A stretch of 24,320 nucleotides of DNA from JBKGYG01 sp046546235 (GCA_046546235.1 JBKGYG010000025.1:1-24320), one strand, 5' to 3'; positions 6,716 to 15,625 are shown, counted from the stretch's first letter. Made by a program: numbers and translations. Notes: generated from the sequence alone by a model not told the origin.

Positions 6716-9700
6716 TTGTCCCTTGAAATAATATTAGGAGTATCAGGTTCTGGGAAAACACAAATATGTTATGAGCAAATTATTGAAAAATCATTGCAAG
6801 ATGAGAAAAATAATTATATATTATTAGTGCCCGAACAGTTCACTTTACAGACACAAAAAGATATTGTGAGTCAACATCCTTGTAATGGAATTATGTCTAT
6901 TGAAGTATTGAGTTTTCAAAGATTGGCGTATAGGATATTTGAAGAAGTTAGTGGAATTACCAAGAAAATACTCGAAGAATCTGGGAAAAGCATGGTTATA
7001 AGAAAGGTTATTGAAGATAAAAAGGATGATTTAAAAATCTTTTATCAAAACCTAGATAAAATAGGTGTTATAAATGAATTAAAGTCATCTATAACAGAAT
7101 TATTTCAGTATAACATATCTGAAGAACAATTAGATAAAGTAGTAAATGATGTTAATAATCGTCAATTACAAACAAAACTAGAAGACCTATTGATTATTTA
7201 TAAAGGATTTAAAGAATTTATAGAAAAAAATTATATTATAAATGAAGAATTACTTGAAATATTAAGTGATATGATAAAAGAATCAAATTTTATTAGAAAT
7301 AGTTATATATGGATTGATGGATTTACTGGATTTACGCCGATTCAATATAAAGTTATTTCTGAAATTATGTTATATAGTAAAGAAGTCAAATTAACTGTTA
7401 CTATAGATCCAAAAGAAAAAATATATAATTATAATAGATATCAATTGTTTAATGAAAGTAAAAAGACAATACAAGAGATAACTAAAATTTCAAAAGAAAA
7501 TAGTATTGAAACAAAATTACATAAAATAGATGTTGATATTTCTAAAAGGTTTATAAACCAAAAAACATTAGCTCACTTAGAGCGATATATCTTTAGATAT
7601 CCATATAAACCATATAAAAAAGAGCCAGAAGGAATTAAAGTTTTTATTGCTGATAATTTAAATAAAGAAATAGACTATATAGCTAGAGAGATAACTCATT
7701 TAATTAGAGATGAAGGTTATAGGTATAAAGATATTGCTATAGTTACAGGTGAGTTGAAAAGGTATGAAATTTATTTAAATAAAGTTTTCAACCAGTATAA
7801 TATACCTTTTTTTATTGATCAAAAAAAGAGTATATTATCTAATCCTTTGGTAGAGTTTATAAGGACTACATTTGAAATCTTTACAAAGTATTGGTCTTAT
7901 GAAAGTGTATTAGGTTATTTAAGAACGGGGTTAAGTGATCTTACTAACGAGGAAATTGATATTTTGGAAAATTATGTTTTGGCATATGGGATAAAAGGTA
8001 AAAAAAAATGGGATTCAACATGGGATAAACCTTATCCAAATAGTCAAACAGATGATAATGAATATATAATTAAAGTATCTGATTTAAATGAAATAAGAAC
8101 TAAGGCAATAGAACCATTATTAGAATTACACTCACTAATAAAAGGTAAAAAGCATAAGGTTATTGATTTTACAAAGTCATTATATGATTTTTTAGTAGCT
8201 TTAAGAATTGAAGACAAGATAAATGATTATGTTGATAAATTTAAGAAAGAAAATAATTTATTATTAGAAAGACAATATAGACAAGTTTATAAACTAGTAA
8301 TAGAAATATTTGATAAAATTGTAGAGATACTTGGAGATGAGGAAGTATCTATTAAAGAATACTCTAGTATCTTAGAATCAGGATTAGAACAATCCCAGAT
8401 GGGGTTAGTCCCCCCCGGGTTGGATCAAATAGTTATTGGAGATATTGAGAGAACAAGATTAAAAGATATAAAAATCCTTTTCTTAATTGGAGCTAATGAA
8501 GGGGTTATCCCAAAACCTGTCGAAAAAGGACAAGTGCTTAATGATTTTGATAAGGAAGAATTAGATGAAAAAGGAGTTAAGCTATCACCTACATCAAAAG
8601 AGAAAAGCTTTGAAGAACAATTCAATTTATATCTGAGTTTAACAAAGCCACAAGACAAATTATATATTAGTCTTAGTAAATTAGATGCAGAGTTTAAAAC
8701 AATAAGACCTTCTAATCTTCTTAGTCAAATTATGAAATTATTTCCTAAACTTAATATTACATATGATTCGAGATTAAACATTATTGAAAAAGTAGGGTTC
8801 CCAAAAAGCACATTAAAGTTTTTGATAGAAGCTTTAAGAGGTTTTGGAGACTTAGATTTGATATGGAAAGAAGTTTATAGTTGGTATTATAAAGACGAGG
8901 AATGGAAACCAAAAATTAAAATGCTAATTAGAGGACTTTTTCATCAAAACAAAGAAAATTATTTATCATCAGAAACAGCAAAAAAGCTTTATGGTAAATA
9001 TTTAAAGAATAGTGTTTCTAGACTAGAGCAATATGCATCTTGTCCATTTGCACATTTTGTTAAATATGGATTAAGGGTAAATGAGAGAGTTGGGTATGAG
9101 ATATCGGTTCCTGATATTGGGATAATTTTTCATCAAGCTATTGAAGTCTTTTCTAAATATCTTGTTGAAAGAAGATTAGATTGGGCTACTATAGGGGATG
9201 AGTTAAGAGAACAGTTAGTTGAAGAAGCAGTAAAAGAAGCTATAAGTAATTATGGGAATAATATTTTTTATAGCTCATCAAAAAACGCTTATTTAATTAA
9301 GAGAGTAACTCGTATAATGAAAAGAACAATATGGGCGTTACAAAAACATATTAAAAGTGGAGAATTTAAACCTACTAATTACGAAGTAGCTTTTTCTTCA
9401 CAAAAAGAAGATTTGAAGTCATTACGTATAGAGTTTTCAGATGAACAACAGATACATTTGACTGGGCGTGTTGATAGAGTTGATGAGTTTGAAACGGAAG
9501 ATAAAATATATCTAAAAGTATTGGATTATAAATCAGGGCATAAATCTTTTGATATAGTAGCTCTATATTATGGATTGCAATTACAATTATTAGTTTATCT
9601 TAATGCAGTAACTGAAATGGAAAAATCTAAAAATACAAAAAAGGTTGTACCAGCTGGCATATTTTATTATCATATCGATGACCCTATGTTATCTTTGGAA

Positions 9701-10126
9701 AATTCTATATCAAGTGAAGATAGAGAAGATGAACTTCTAAAGAAATTAAAAATGGATGGTCTGGTATTAGAAGATATTGATGTTATTCGGTTGATTGATA
9801 AGAGTTTTCATAAACAATCAAATATTATACCAGTAAAATTAAAAGCTGATGGAAACTTTGCGGCTAATTCCTCTGTAGCATCAGAGGAAAGATTTAAACA
9901 ATTATCCTGTTATGTTGAAAATAAAATGCATACCATAGGTAAAGAGTTAATAGAAGGTAATGTCGAGATAAAACCCTATGAATATAAAGATAAAAAAGCC
10001 TGTGATTATTGTCCTTATCAATCAATTTGCCAATTTGATCCAACACTAAAAGATAATAATTACAATATGCTTAAAAAAATGAACAAAAAAGAATTATGGG
10101 AAGCTATAGAATCAAATATAAAGTAA
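6716..10126 (+). CDS. addB: AddB, helicase-nuclease subunit with iron-sulfur cluster
   Basis: The 1136-residue product, read from TTG 6716, is the AddB subunit of the AddAB enzyme, which unwinds and resects double-strand DNA ends and loads RecA after Chi recognition. A Walker A motif GVSGSGKT lies at residues 8-15. The C-terminal nuclease has D920 (GRVDRVD) and D937-x-K939 (LDYKSG). Cys776 (SCPFAHF), Cys1096, Cys1099 and Cys1105 (CDYCPYQSIC) form the 4Fe-4S staple. Their spacing (320, 3, 6) is the same as I recall for B. subtilis AddB. Both the nuclease and the cluster appear intact. Its partner addA is about 10 kb downstream on the same strand, not adjacent as in most Bacillota. A methyltransferase gene follows closely and is probably co-transcribed. 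Confidence 0.96.
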   Translation: MSLEIILGVSGSGKTQICYEQIIEKSLQDEKNNYILLVPEQFTLQTQKDIVSQHPCNGIMSIEVLSFQRLAYRIFEEVSGITKKILEESGKSMVIRKVIEDKKDDLKIFYQNLDKIGVINELKSSITELFQYNISEEQLDKVVNDVNNRQLQTKLEDLLIIYKGFKEFIEKNYIINEELLEILSDMIKESNFIRNSYIWIDGFTGFTPIQYKVISEIMLYSKEVKLTVTIDPKEKIYNYNRYQLFNESKKTIQEITKISKENSIETKLHKIDVDISKRFINQKTLAHLERYIFRYPYKPYKKEPEGIKVFIADNLNKEIDYIAREITHLIRDEGYRYKDIAIVTGELKRYEIYLNKVFNQYNIPFFIDQKKSILSNPLVEFIRTTFEIFTKYWSYESVLGYLRTGLSDLTNEEIDILENYVLAYGIKGKKKWDSTWDKPYPNSQTDDNEYIIKVSDLNEIRTKAIEPLLELHSLIKGKKHKVIDFTKSLYDFLVALRIEDKINDYVDKFKKENNLLLERQYRQVYKLVIEIFDKIVEILGDEEVSIKEYSSILESGLEQSQMGLVPPGLDQIVIGDIERTRLKDIKILFLIGANEGVIPKPVEKGQVLNDFDKEELDEKGVKLSPTSKEKSFEEQFNLYLSLTKPQDKLYISLSKLDAEFKTIRPSNLLSQIMKLFPKLNITYDSRLNIIEKVGFPKSTLKFLIEALRGFGDLDLIWKEVYSWYYKDEEWKPKIKMLIRGLFHQNKENYLSSETAKKLYGKYLKNSVSRLEQYASCPFAHFVKYGLRVNERVGYEISVPDIGIIFHQAIEVFSKYLVERRLDWATIGDELREQLVEEAVKEAISNYGNNIFYSSSKNAYLIKRVTRIMKRTIWALQKHIKSGEFKPTNYEVAFSSQKEDLKSLRIEFSDEQQIHLTGRVDRVDEFETEDKIYLKVLDYKSGHKSFDIVALYYGLQLQLLVYLNAVTEMEKSKNTKKVVPAGIFYYHIDDPMLSLENSISSEDREDELLKKLKMDGLVLEDIDVIRLIDKSFHKQSNIIPVKLKADGNFAANSSVASEERFKQLSCYVENKMHTIGKELIEGNVEIKPYEYKDKKACDYCPYQSICQFDPTLKDNNYNMLKKMNKKELWEAIESNIK

Positions 10127-10140
10127 AAAAAGAGAAACTA

Positions 10141-10149
10141 AGAGGTGAG
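10141..10149 (+). promoter_or_regulatory. Ribosome binding site that sets the methyltransferase start
   Basis: AGAGGTGAG contains an in-frame GTG (10145), but its spacing fits the next GTG at 10154, giving a protein that begins MDVNFYNES. Confidence 0.6.
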
Positions 10150-10153
10150 TATT

Positions 10154-10906
10154 GTGGATGTTAATTTTTACAATGAGTCATGTTTTGCTTATTTAAAGAG
10201 ATTGGAAAACAATTCAATAGATTTATTTTTAATAGACCCTCCTTATGAAGTATCAAGGGATACTAATTTTCAGAGTGGTGAGGCAACTGGTAGAGATACA
10301 GATAGATTTATGGTGAGTATGGACTTTGGTGGTTGGGATAAAAACTTTATTGGATTAGATAGAGTTATTAAAGAAGCATATAGAGTTCTTAAAAAAGGTG
10401 GAACATTTATTTGCTTCTATGATCTTTGGAAAATAACGACTTTAAAAAAGTATTTTGAAAATGCAAAGTTTAAACAATTAAGGTTCATTGAATGGATAAA
10501 AACTAATCCTGTACCTTTGAATAGCAAATTAAATTATCTAACTAATTCCCGAGAAATAGCAGTGGTAGGAGTTAAAATTGGAAAACCTACTTTTAATTCA
10601 GAATATGATAATGGAATATATAGGTATCCCATTTATCATGAAAAGGATAGATTTCACCCTACTCAAAAACCTCTAGGCTTAATAGAAGAATTAATATTAA
10701 AGCACTCACATGAAGAAGATATTATCTGTGATTGTTTTTCTGGTTCTGGAACTACTGCTCTTGCAGCAATCAAGAATAATAGACACTTCACAGGGTGTGA
10801 AATTAATAAAGAGTACTTTGATAAAAGTATAAATAGAATTAAACAATACATAAAAGAATTTTCTTCTATAGTATTAAAAGTAGGAGGCAATTTAGTAGAT
10901 GAGTAA
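10154..10906 (+). CDS. Solitary beta-class DNA adenine-N6 methyltransferase
   Basis: The 250-residue product carries motif IV DPPY at residues 28-31 and motif I DCFSGSGTT at 193-201. The order IV first and I last marks the beta class of the N6_N4_Mtase family. FHPTQKP, about 22-30 residues before motif I, is the usual motif X region. DPPY (rather than SPPY) favours adenine-N6 over cytosine-N4 methylation. The short segment between motifs would hold target recognition; the site cannot be predicted. It lacks the C-terminal extension of CcrM. No restriction endonuclease gene lies beside it, so it is an orphan or phage-type enzyme. It starts 27 bases after addB on the same strand, likely in one transcript. 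Its base composition is like that of its neighbours, so recent transfer is not obvious. Confidence 0.87.
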   Translation: MDVNFYNESCFAYLKRLENNSIDLFLIDPPYEVSRDTNFQSGEATGRDTDRFMVSMDFGGWDKNFIGLDRVIKEAYRVLKKGGTFICFYDLWKITTLKKYFENAKFKQLRFIEWIKTNPVPLNSKLNYLTNSREIAVVGVKIGKPTFNSEYDNGIYRYPIYHEKDRFHPTQKPLGLIEELILKHSHEEDIICDCFSGSGTTALAAIKNNRHFTGCEINKEYFDKSINRIKQYIKEFSSIVLKVGGNLVDE

Positions 10907-10920
10907 AATATCAATAGATT

Positions 10921-11346
10921 TTAATATTTCTTTTTATTCCCTTTGTAAATGTGATCATAAGAAATAACAGGTATTTTTTCTGAAACTATAGTTCTATATC
11001 CTTTGCTATGTATCCTTTCTTGAATTTCTAAAAACACATTCTCGTATGCAGTATTATTTACTAAATGAATAATGACAGAGTTCTTATCCATTCTATTTAA
11101 ACGGTTTTCTAAAATCTCTTGAGTTGATTCTCTTTCATTAATATAAATTGTGTCGCGATGAACAGTTACTAAAGTGTAACTAGATGGTTCATCAGAACTA
11201 GCAAACCAGTTGATAGTATTCTTGCCTAAATCCCAACAATTAAAATATAAGAAATCAGTAAACAAAAAAAAGTAGATAAATAAAAATAATAATAGTTTTC
11301 TTGTTATAATCTTAAATTTTTTCCTTTTTCTCCTTTGTACTCTCAT
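10921..11346 (-). CDS. Single-pass membrane protein resembling ExbD/TolR
   Basis: The 141-residue product starts at ATG 11346 behind GAGGGG. It has a very basic cytoplasmic N-terminus (residues 2-17), one membrane span (about 18-38) containing Asp31, then an exported domain. The exported part reads as beta-alpha-beta-alpha-beta: a strand with TVHRDTIYINE, a helix TQEILENRLNRM, a strand NSVIIHLVNN, a helix TAYENVFLEIQERIHSKG and a strand YRTIVSEK. That matches the layout of the ExbD/TolR domain, including the short N-terminal tail and Asp in the membrane. No ExbB/TolQ-like partner is in the window, so the similarity may reflect fold only. It is convergent with the methyltransferase gene and divergent from the V-ATPase operon. 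Coding status is good; identity is tentative. Confidence 0.6.
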   Translation of the reverse strand: MRVQRRKRKKFKIITRKLLLFLFIYFFLFTDFLYFNCWDLGKNTINWFASSDEPSSYTLVTVHRDTIYINERESTQEILENRLNRMDKNSVIIHLVNNTAYENVFLEIQERIHSKGYRTIVSEKIPVISYDHIYKGNKKKY

Positions 11347-11373
11347 ACAATCCCCTCGCTTGATTATGCAATA

Positions 11374-11402
11374 ATGATAACATAATATGTAAAATATGTA
11401 AA
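11374..11402 (-). promoter_or_regulatory. Minus-strand promoter for the ExbD/TolR-like gene
   Basis: On the minus strand TTTACA (11402-11397, 5/6) and TATCAT (11379-11374, 5/6) are separated by 17 bases, about 28 bases before the start codon. It is arranged back to back with the V-ATPase promoter. Confidence 0.6.
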
Positions 11403-11425
11403 TATATGGTAAAAATGAATTGAAG

Positions 11426-11454
11426 TTGTGTGTGTTAGTGAAAAGTGATATAAT
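11426..11454 (+). promoter_or_regulatory. Promoter of the V-ATPase operon
   Basis: A perfect TATAAT (11449-11454) carries a TGn extension (11446-11448). A 3/6 -35 box, TTGTGT (11426-11431), lies 17 bases upstream. The leader to the first start codon is about 70 bases. This is the only good promoter seen ahead of the nine ATPase genes and addA. Confidence 0.65.
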
Positions 11455-11519
11455 TAATAATTAGATTTACAAATTTCAATATAAATATCTATATATATGA
11501 ATAAAGCAATAGAAGCTTT

Positions 11520-11528
11520 AGGGGTGAG
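11520..11528 (+). promoter_or_regulatory. Ribosome binding site that sets the subunit H start
   Basis: AGGGGTGAG lies four bases before GTG 11533. The upstream in-frame ATG at 11497 has no such site, so the shorter protein is preferred. Confidence 0.7.
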
Positions 11529-11532
11529 AAAT

Positions 11533-11844
11533 GTGAAAGAAGTTATAAAGCGAATTATTGATATTGAAAATGGAGCACAAGAATTATTAAATGATACTGA
11601 GATTGAAAAAGAAAAAAAATATAAGGATATGAAAAATACAATTAATAAAATGAAAGATGATTATATGTTAAGGGCGGATAATAAAATAACACAACTGCGC
11701 AAACAAGAATTAAAGGATGCAAAAAATCTTGCAGATAAACAATTACAAGAGGCTAACAATCAATTACAAAAAATAGAGGAATATGCTAATGAAAATCTTG
11801 AAGAATGGGTGAATAAAGTTGTTTCAGCTGTTTTAGAGGAGTGA
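11533..11844 (+). CDS. ntpF: V-type ATPase peripheral-stalk subunit H (G)
   Basis: Read from GTG 11533 the product is 103 residues, the usual size for this subunit. It is almost wholly charged helix with heptad spacing through residues about 10-85, starting MKEVIKRIIDIENGAQELL. This is the coiled-coil partner of subunit E in the peripheral stalk that holds the A3B3 head against the membrane motor. The identification rests on size, coiled-coil nature and first position in the operon, since the sequence itself is weakly conserved. It ends only four bases before the next start. Confidence 0.8.
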   Translation: MKEVIKRIIDIENGAQELLNDTEIEKEKKYKDMKNTINKMKDDYMLRADNKITQLRKQELKDAKNLADKQLQEANNQLQKIEEYANENLEEWVNKVVSAVLEE

Positions 11845-11848
11845 TAAA

Positions 11849-12895
11849 GTGTTTGACATGTTTAAATATAGCCATTTAGCATCTAAAATAAGTGCAATGA
11901 AAGGGAAAATGCTAAAACAAACTGATTACGAAATATTAGTATATCAAAAAACTGTTAGAGATGCTGCGATTTATTTAAAGAATCAAACTTATTATATGGA
12001 TTTATTAAAAGATCTTGATGAGAATAATGTTCATAGAGGTTATTTGGAAATATTACTTAATCAATCTTTAGTAAACGATGAACTAAAAATAGCTAGATAT
12101 TTAAAAGGTAATGAAAAAAAAACTTATCGTTATGTATATAGAAAGCAAGAAATAGAAGATATTAAAAAAATGCTTCGGTTTCTTCAAATGGGTAAAAGTG
12201 TTAAAAATATTGATAAAAATTTATTCTTTATAAGCAAGTATAGTGTTATTGATTTTGATAAGCTTTTTAAGGTAAATAACATTGAAGAGTTGGTAGATGG
12301 ACTTAAGGGTACCAATTTCTATAACATATTAAAGCCTTTAATAATTGATGAAAATAGAATAGATTTATTTGCTGCTGAAATGGCCTTAGATATGTATTAT
12401 TACAAAAAAACAGATAAGCAGTTAGTAGCAGGTATAAGAGGTAAAAACAAAAAAATACTAAAAAAACTATTAGGAATAGAAGTAGATATGAAAAACATTC
12501 TTTGGATTTATAGAAGTAAAAGATATTATAAGACTCCAAAAGAACTTATTTATAGATATATTATTCCATATCAATACAAGTTATCTAAGAAGGAATTATC
12601 AAAAATGATAGAAGTTAAAACTACTCAGGAATTTTTGGATTTGTTAAGAGATACTAAATATTCTTTTGACGTAGGAAAGGAAAAAATAAAAAAAGAAAAA
12701 ACTTTCTTAGAAGTACAACTAAGTCATTACAAAAAATATATGAAAGATAATCCTTTTTCGATGGCACCTATATCGGTGTATATATTTATGAAAGAAATAG
12801 AAATATCTAATATTACAACAATTATAGAAGGCATCCGATATCAAGTAGAACCAAATGAAATAAAACAACTTGTTATTGGTATACAAGGATGGTGA
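11849..12895 (+). CDS. ntpC: V-type ATPase subunit C (d), rotor-to-shaft connector
   Basis: The 348-residue product starts at GTG 11849 with AGAGGAGTGA upstream; ATG 11858 is an alternative. It is a mostly helical soluble protein of the AC39 family, with the family opening in which the first helix is followed by MKGKMLKQTDYEILV. It caps the c-ring and receives the D/F shaft. Its place between subunits H and I differs from the E. hirae order, where C follows E. The stop codon overlaps the ribosome binding site of the following gene, so translation of the two is probably coupled. Confidence 0.85.
   Translation: MFDMFKYSHLASKISAMKGKMLKQTDYEILVYQKTVRDAAIYLKNQTYYMDLLKDLDENNVHRGYLEILLNQSLVNDELKIARYLKGNEKKTYRYVYRKQEIEDIKKMLRFLQMGKSVKNIDKNLFFISKYSVIDFDKLFKVNNIEELVDGLKGTNFYNILKPLIIDENRIDLFAAEMALDMYYYKKTDKQLVAGIRGKNKKILKKLLGIEVDMKNILWIYRSKRYYKTPKELIYRYIIPYQYKLSKKELSKMIEVKTTQEFLDLLRDTKYSFDVGKEKIKKEKTFLEVQLSHYKKYMKDNPFSMAPISVYIFMKEIEISNITTIIEGIRYQVEPNEIKQLVIGIQGW
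12885..12895 (+). promoter_or_regulatory. Ribosome binding site that sets the subunit I start
   Basis: AAGGATGGTGA ends in the subunit C stop codon and lies four bases before TTG 12900. Starting there gives MSIEKMYMF, the usual N-terminal pattern of subunit I. Confidence 0.65.
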
Positions 12896-12899
12896 TTTT

Positions 12900-14831
12900 T
12901 TGTCTATTGAAAAAATGTATATGTTTAATGTTGTTGGGCCAATTCAAGATTTAGATTGTTTTGTAGTAAGGCATGTTTTGCATCATCAACTTCATTTGGT
13001 GCCAACATCATCAGTTTTAGAAAACATCAAGGATATATACCCATATAAACTGGAGAATCCTTTTGTAGATGATGTGAAGAAATTAGATAGAATATGTGAT
13101 AACCTAGAAATGCCGATCAAGGAATTAACTGATGAGGATATAAATATAAATTGTGCTATTGATATAACTCCATATGTTGATGAATTATTAAATCAACTAA
13201 CAGCATTAGAAGAAGAAAAAAAAGCTATTGAAAAAGAAATCAAACATAAAATTAATATTAAGCTACAAGTCTTGCCGATTCAAAACATAGATATAAGAGT
13301 AGAAAAATTATTTAATTTTCAATTTATGAAATTTAGATTTGGTAGAATGCCTCAAGAAAACTATGAAAAGTTACAACATTATTTAGATAAGTATGAGGTT
13401 ATTATAAGAAAATTATCTGAAGATGAAGAATATGTTTATTTGTTCTATTTTATGCCAGGGATTGTTAAGGAAAGCATAGATAATCTCTTTGGTTCATTAT
13501 ATTTTGAAAGAATACGTATTTCGGATGAGGTATCAGGCAAACCAAAAGAAGCTCTTGAGAAAATTAATATAAGTATAGATAATCTTATGCATGAATTGAT
13601 AAATGTTAATGATAAAATCCAAGAGTTTTATAAAGAAAACTATGATAGATTAGTAGAATTATATAGTCTATCACATCAATTGTATGAGGTTTATAAAGTA
13701 AGACGCTATGCTATGCACTCTAAAAAAGCTTTTTATTTATCTGGATGGGTTCCAGAATCGGAAGTTAAATCATTTATGGAAGGAATAAAAGATGAAGAAG
13801 AGGTTTCCTGTGTTATTGATGATGAGTTAGACAAAAAAAGGGTAAAACCACCAACTAAGCTTATGAATAAAGCTTTTATAAGACCTTTTGAAGCTTTAGT
13901 TAATTTATATGGAGTGCCTTCTTATGAAGAGTATGATCCTACGATTTTTGTAACTCTTACTTATTTGATTCTTTTTGGTATGATGTTCGGCGATTTAGGA
14001 CAAGGATTAGTAATAAGCTTAGCAGGTCTTTTGCTTTATAAGGTGGCAAAAAAAGATTATGGTTGGATAGCATTTCTTGTAGGCATAGGGTCATCCATCT
14101 TTGGTGTGTTTTACGGCTCGTTTTTTGGTAATGAAGAAATATTAAGGAATTATTTGCATTTTATCCCGATGATTAATCCAATGGAAGAAAAGGAATTAAT
14201 ATTAATGCTTGCTATTGGATTTGGAATTATATTAATTATTATAGCTATGATTATAAATATATTTAAGCATATAAAAAATAAAGATTATGGAGAAGCTATT
14301 GTCAATAAAAATGGACTTGTTGGATTGTTATTTTATTTAAGTTTGTTAGGTTTGGGACTTTATTACTTAATTGAGCAGAAGTTAATGTTAAATAAAGGTA
14401 TATCTGTTACTCTTATTGTAACGCCATTGATTATTTTATTTTTAGCACATCCTTTGAAAAACTTATTAAATAAACAAAAACCTTTACTACCGGAGGAAAA
14501 AGGTAGCCATTTTATTGAAGCTTTTTTTGAGTTATTTGAAACTCTTTTATCAATATTAAGTAATACTGTATCCTTTGTAAGGGTTGGAGCGTTTGCTATT
14601 AATCATGTTGGATTTTTTATGGCGTTCCGTATTTTGGCAGAAATGCAAAATGGGACAGGTAATATAATAACAATGGTTCTTGGTAATATTTTAATTATTG
14701 CTTTAGAAGGTTTGATTGTTGGGATACAGGCGTTAAGACTAGAGTATTATGAACTTTTTAGTCGATTTTATAAAGGTGATGGCACAAAGTTTGAGCCATT
14801 TAAGATAGATTATAATGTTAAACTAAAATAA
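12900..14831 (+). CDS. ntpI: V-type ATPase membrane subunit I (a)
   Basis: The product is 643 residues from TTG 12900. The N-terminal ~330 residues are soluble with two coiled-coil stretches (about 90-120 and 215-260), forming the arm that joins the peripheral stalks. The C-terminal half has about seven or eight membrane spans beginning near residue 345 (FVTLTYLILFGMMFGDLGQG, the family signature). Arg561 (SFVRVGAF) and Arg613 (ALRLEYYE) are the two arginines that face the c-ring carboxylate during ion transfer. Both are present, so the ion half-channels look functional. Size and architecture are normal. Confidence 0.92.
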   Translation: MSIEKMYMFNVVGPIQDLDCFVVRHVLHHQLHLVPTSSVLENIKDIYPYKLENPFVDDVKKLDRICDNLEMPIKELTDEDININCAIDITPYVDELLNQLTALEEEKKAIEKEIKHKINIKLQVLPIQNIDIRVEKLFNFQFMKFRFGRMPQENYEKLQHYLDKYEVIIRKLSEDEEYVYLFYFMPGIVKESIDNLFGSLYFERIRISDEVSGKPKEALEKINISIDNLMHELINVNDKIQEFYKENYDRLVELYSLSHQLYEVYKVRRYAMHSKKAFYLSGWVPESEVKSFMEGIKDEEEVSCVIDDELDKKRVKPPTKLMNKAFIRPFEALVNLYGVPSYEEYDPTIFVTLTYLILFGMMFGDLGQGLVISLAGLLLYKVAKKDYGWIAFLVGIGSSIFGVFYGSFFGNEEILRNYLHFIPMINPMEEKELILMLAIGFGIILIIIAMIINIFKHIKNKDYGEAIVNKNGLVGLLFYLSLLGLGLYYLIEQKLMLNKGISVTLIVTPLIILFLAHPLKNLLNKQKPLLPEEKGSHFIEAFFELFETLLSILSNTVSFVRVGAFAINHVGFFMAFRILAEMQNGTGNIITMVLGNILIIALEGLIVGIQALRLEYYELFSRFYKGDGTKFEPFKIDYNVKLK

Positions 14832-14864
14832 ATAATTGTTCTTTTAAAAATGGAGGTAAGTTAA

Positions 14865-15287
14865 ATGAATATAATTTTTGCTTTGACACTAATATTAGTT
14901 ACAACAACAATAGCAATTGGAGTATATGCTATCTTTAGAGAAATAAATGGTAAAAAACTAAAGAGGTTCTTGGGACTTAATTTTGCAAGTTTTATTGCTT
15001 TATTAATAGGAGCTACTATATTTCTGTTAAGTGGGGATTCAGCTGAAGCAGCAGAAACAGCTACAGAAGCAGCTGCAGCTGGTGAAAGTATGAAATATAT
15101 TGCAGCAGCTCTAGCAACAGGAATTGGGGCTATCGGAGCTGGAATAGCAGTCGCAGTCACTGGTTCAGCGGCTATCGGGGCAATCAGTGAAGAACCAAAA
15201 CTTTTTGGTAAGACTATTCTATATGTTGGGTTAGCTGAAGGGATAGCTATATATGGATTTATTATTTCTATTATGATCTTAGGTTAG
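14865..15287 (+). CDS. ntpK: V-type ATPase proteolipid subunit K (c-ring)
   Basis: The 140-residue product begins at ATG 14865 with GGAGGT upstream. Residues about 76-140 are a canonical proteolipid hairpin: a Gly/Ala-rich helix (AALATGIGAIGAGIAVAVTG), a polar turn (ISEEPKLFG), then a helix with the ion-binding Glu125 (VGLAEGIAIYG). The N-terminal half holds two more hydrophobic segments (about 3-24 and 36-56) that do not resemble a second proteolipid repeat. They are joined to the hairpin by an Ala/Glu linker (about 58-74). A lone helix 3 without Gln, unlike the Na+ site of E. hirae NtpK (Gln110), argues mildly for protons, but ion choice cannot be settled here. Confidence 0.92.
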   Translation: MNIIFALTLILVTTTIAIGVYAIFREINGKKLKRFLGLNFASFIALLIGATIFLLSGDSAEAAETATEAAAAGESMKYIAAALATGIGAIGAGIAVAVTGSAAIGAISEEPKLFGKTILYVGLAEGIAIYGFIISIMILG

Positions 15288-15316
15288 TTTTACTCAAAAG
15301 TTTATGGAGTGATTTT

Positions 15317-15625
15317 ATGAGGATGTATTTAATAAGTGATAATATTGATACAAGAACAGGAATGCGATTGGCTGGGGTTGAAGGAATTGTCGTTCATGAA
15401 GAACAAGAAACCAGACAAGCGTTAAATGATGCATTAAGACAAGAAGATATTGGTATTATTCTTATAACAGAGAAATTAGAGCAATTAATAAAAGAAGAAA
15501 TAAATGATATTAAGCTTAATTATAAGACGCCTTTAATTGTGGTGATTCCAGATAGACATGGGACAGGTCGTGCTAAGGATTCAATTACAAAATATATAAG
15601 AGAAGCTATCGGCGTAAAAATATGA
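15317..15625 (+). CDS. ntpG: V-type ATPase subunit F, central shaft
   Basis: The 102-residue product starts with GGAGTGA upstream of ATG 15317. It reads as the family's small alpha/beta domain: MYLISDNIDTRTGMRLAGVEG, then IGIILITEKLEQLI and TPLIVVIPD. This is the Rossmann-like F subunit that binds the D shaft and tunes rotation. It is normal in length. It stops within the ribosome binding site of the next gene, so the two are likely coupled. Confidence 0.9.
   Translation: MRMYLISDNIDTRTGMRLAGVEGIVVHEEQETRQALNDALRQEDIGIILITEKLEQLIKEEINDIKLNYKTPLIVVIPDRHGTGRAKDSITKYIREAIGVKI

Noticed and set aside
10906..10935. Possible terminator between the methyltransferase and the minus-strand gene
   Set aside because: The stem is only six A-T pairs with a 12-base loop; too weak to call despite the following Ts.
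14861..15160. Minus-strand open frame of 99 codons opposite subunit K
   Set aside because: It is the antisense of the Ala-rich proteolipid gene, and the plus-strand gene is clearly real.
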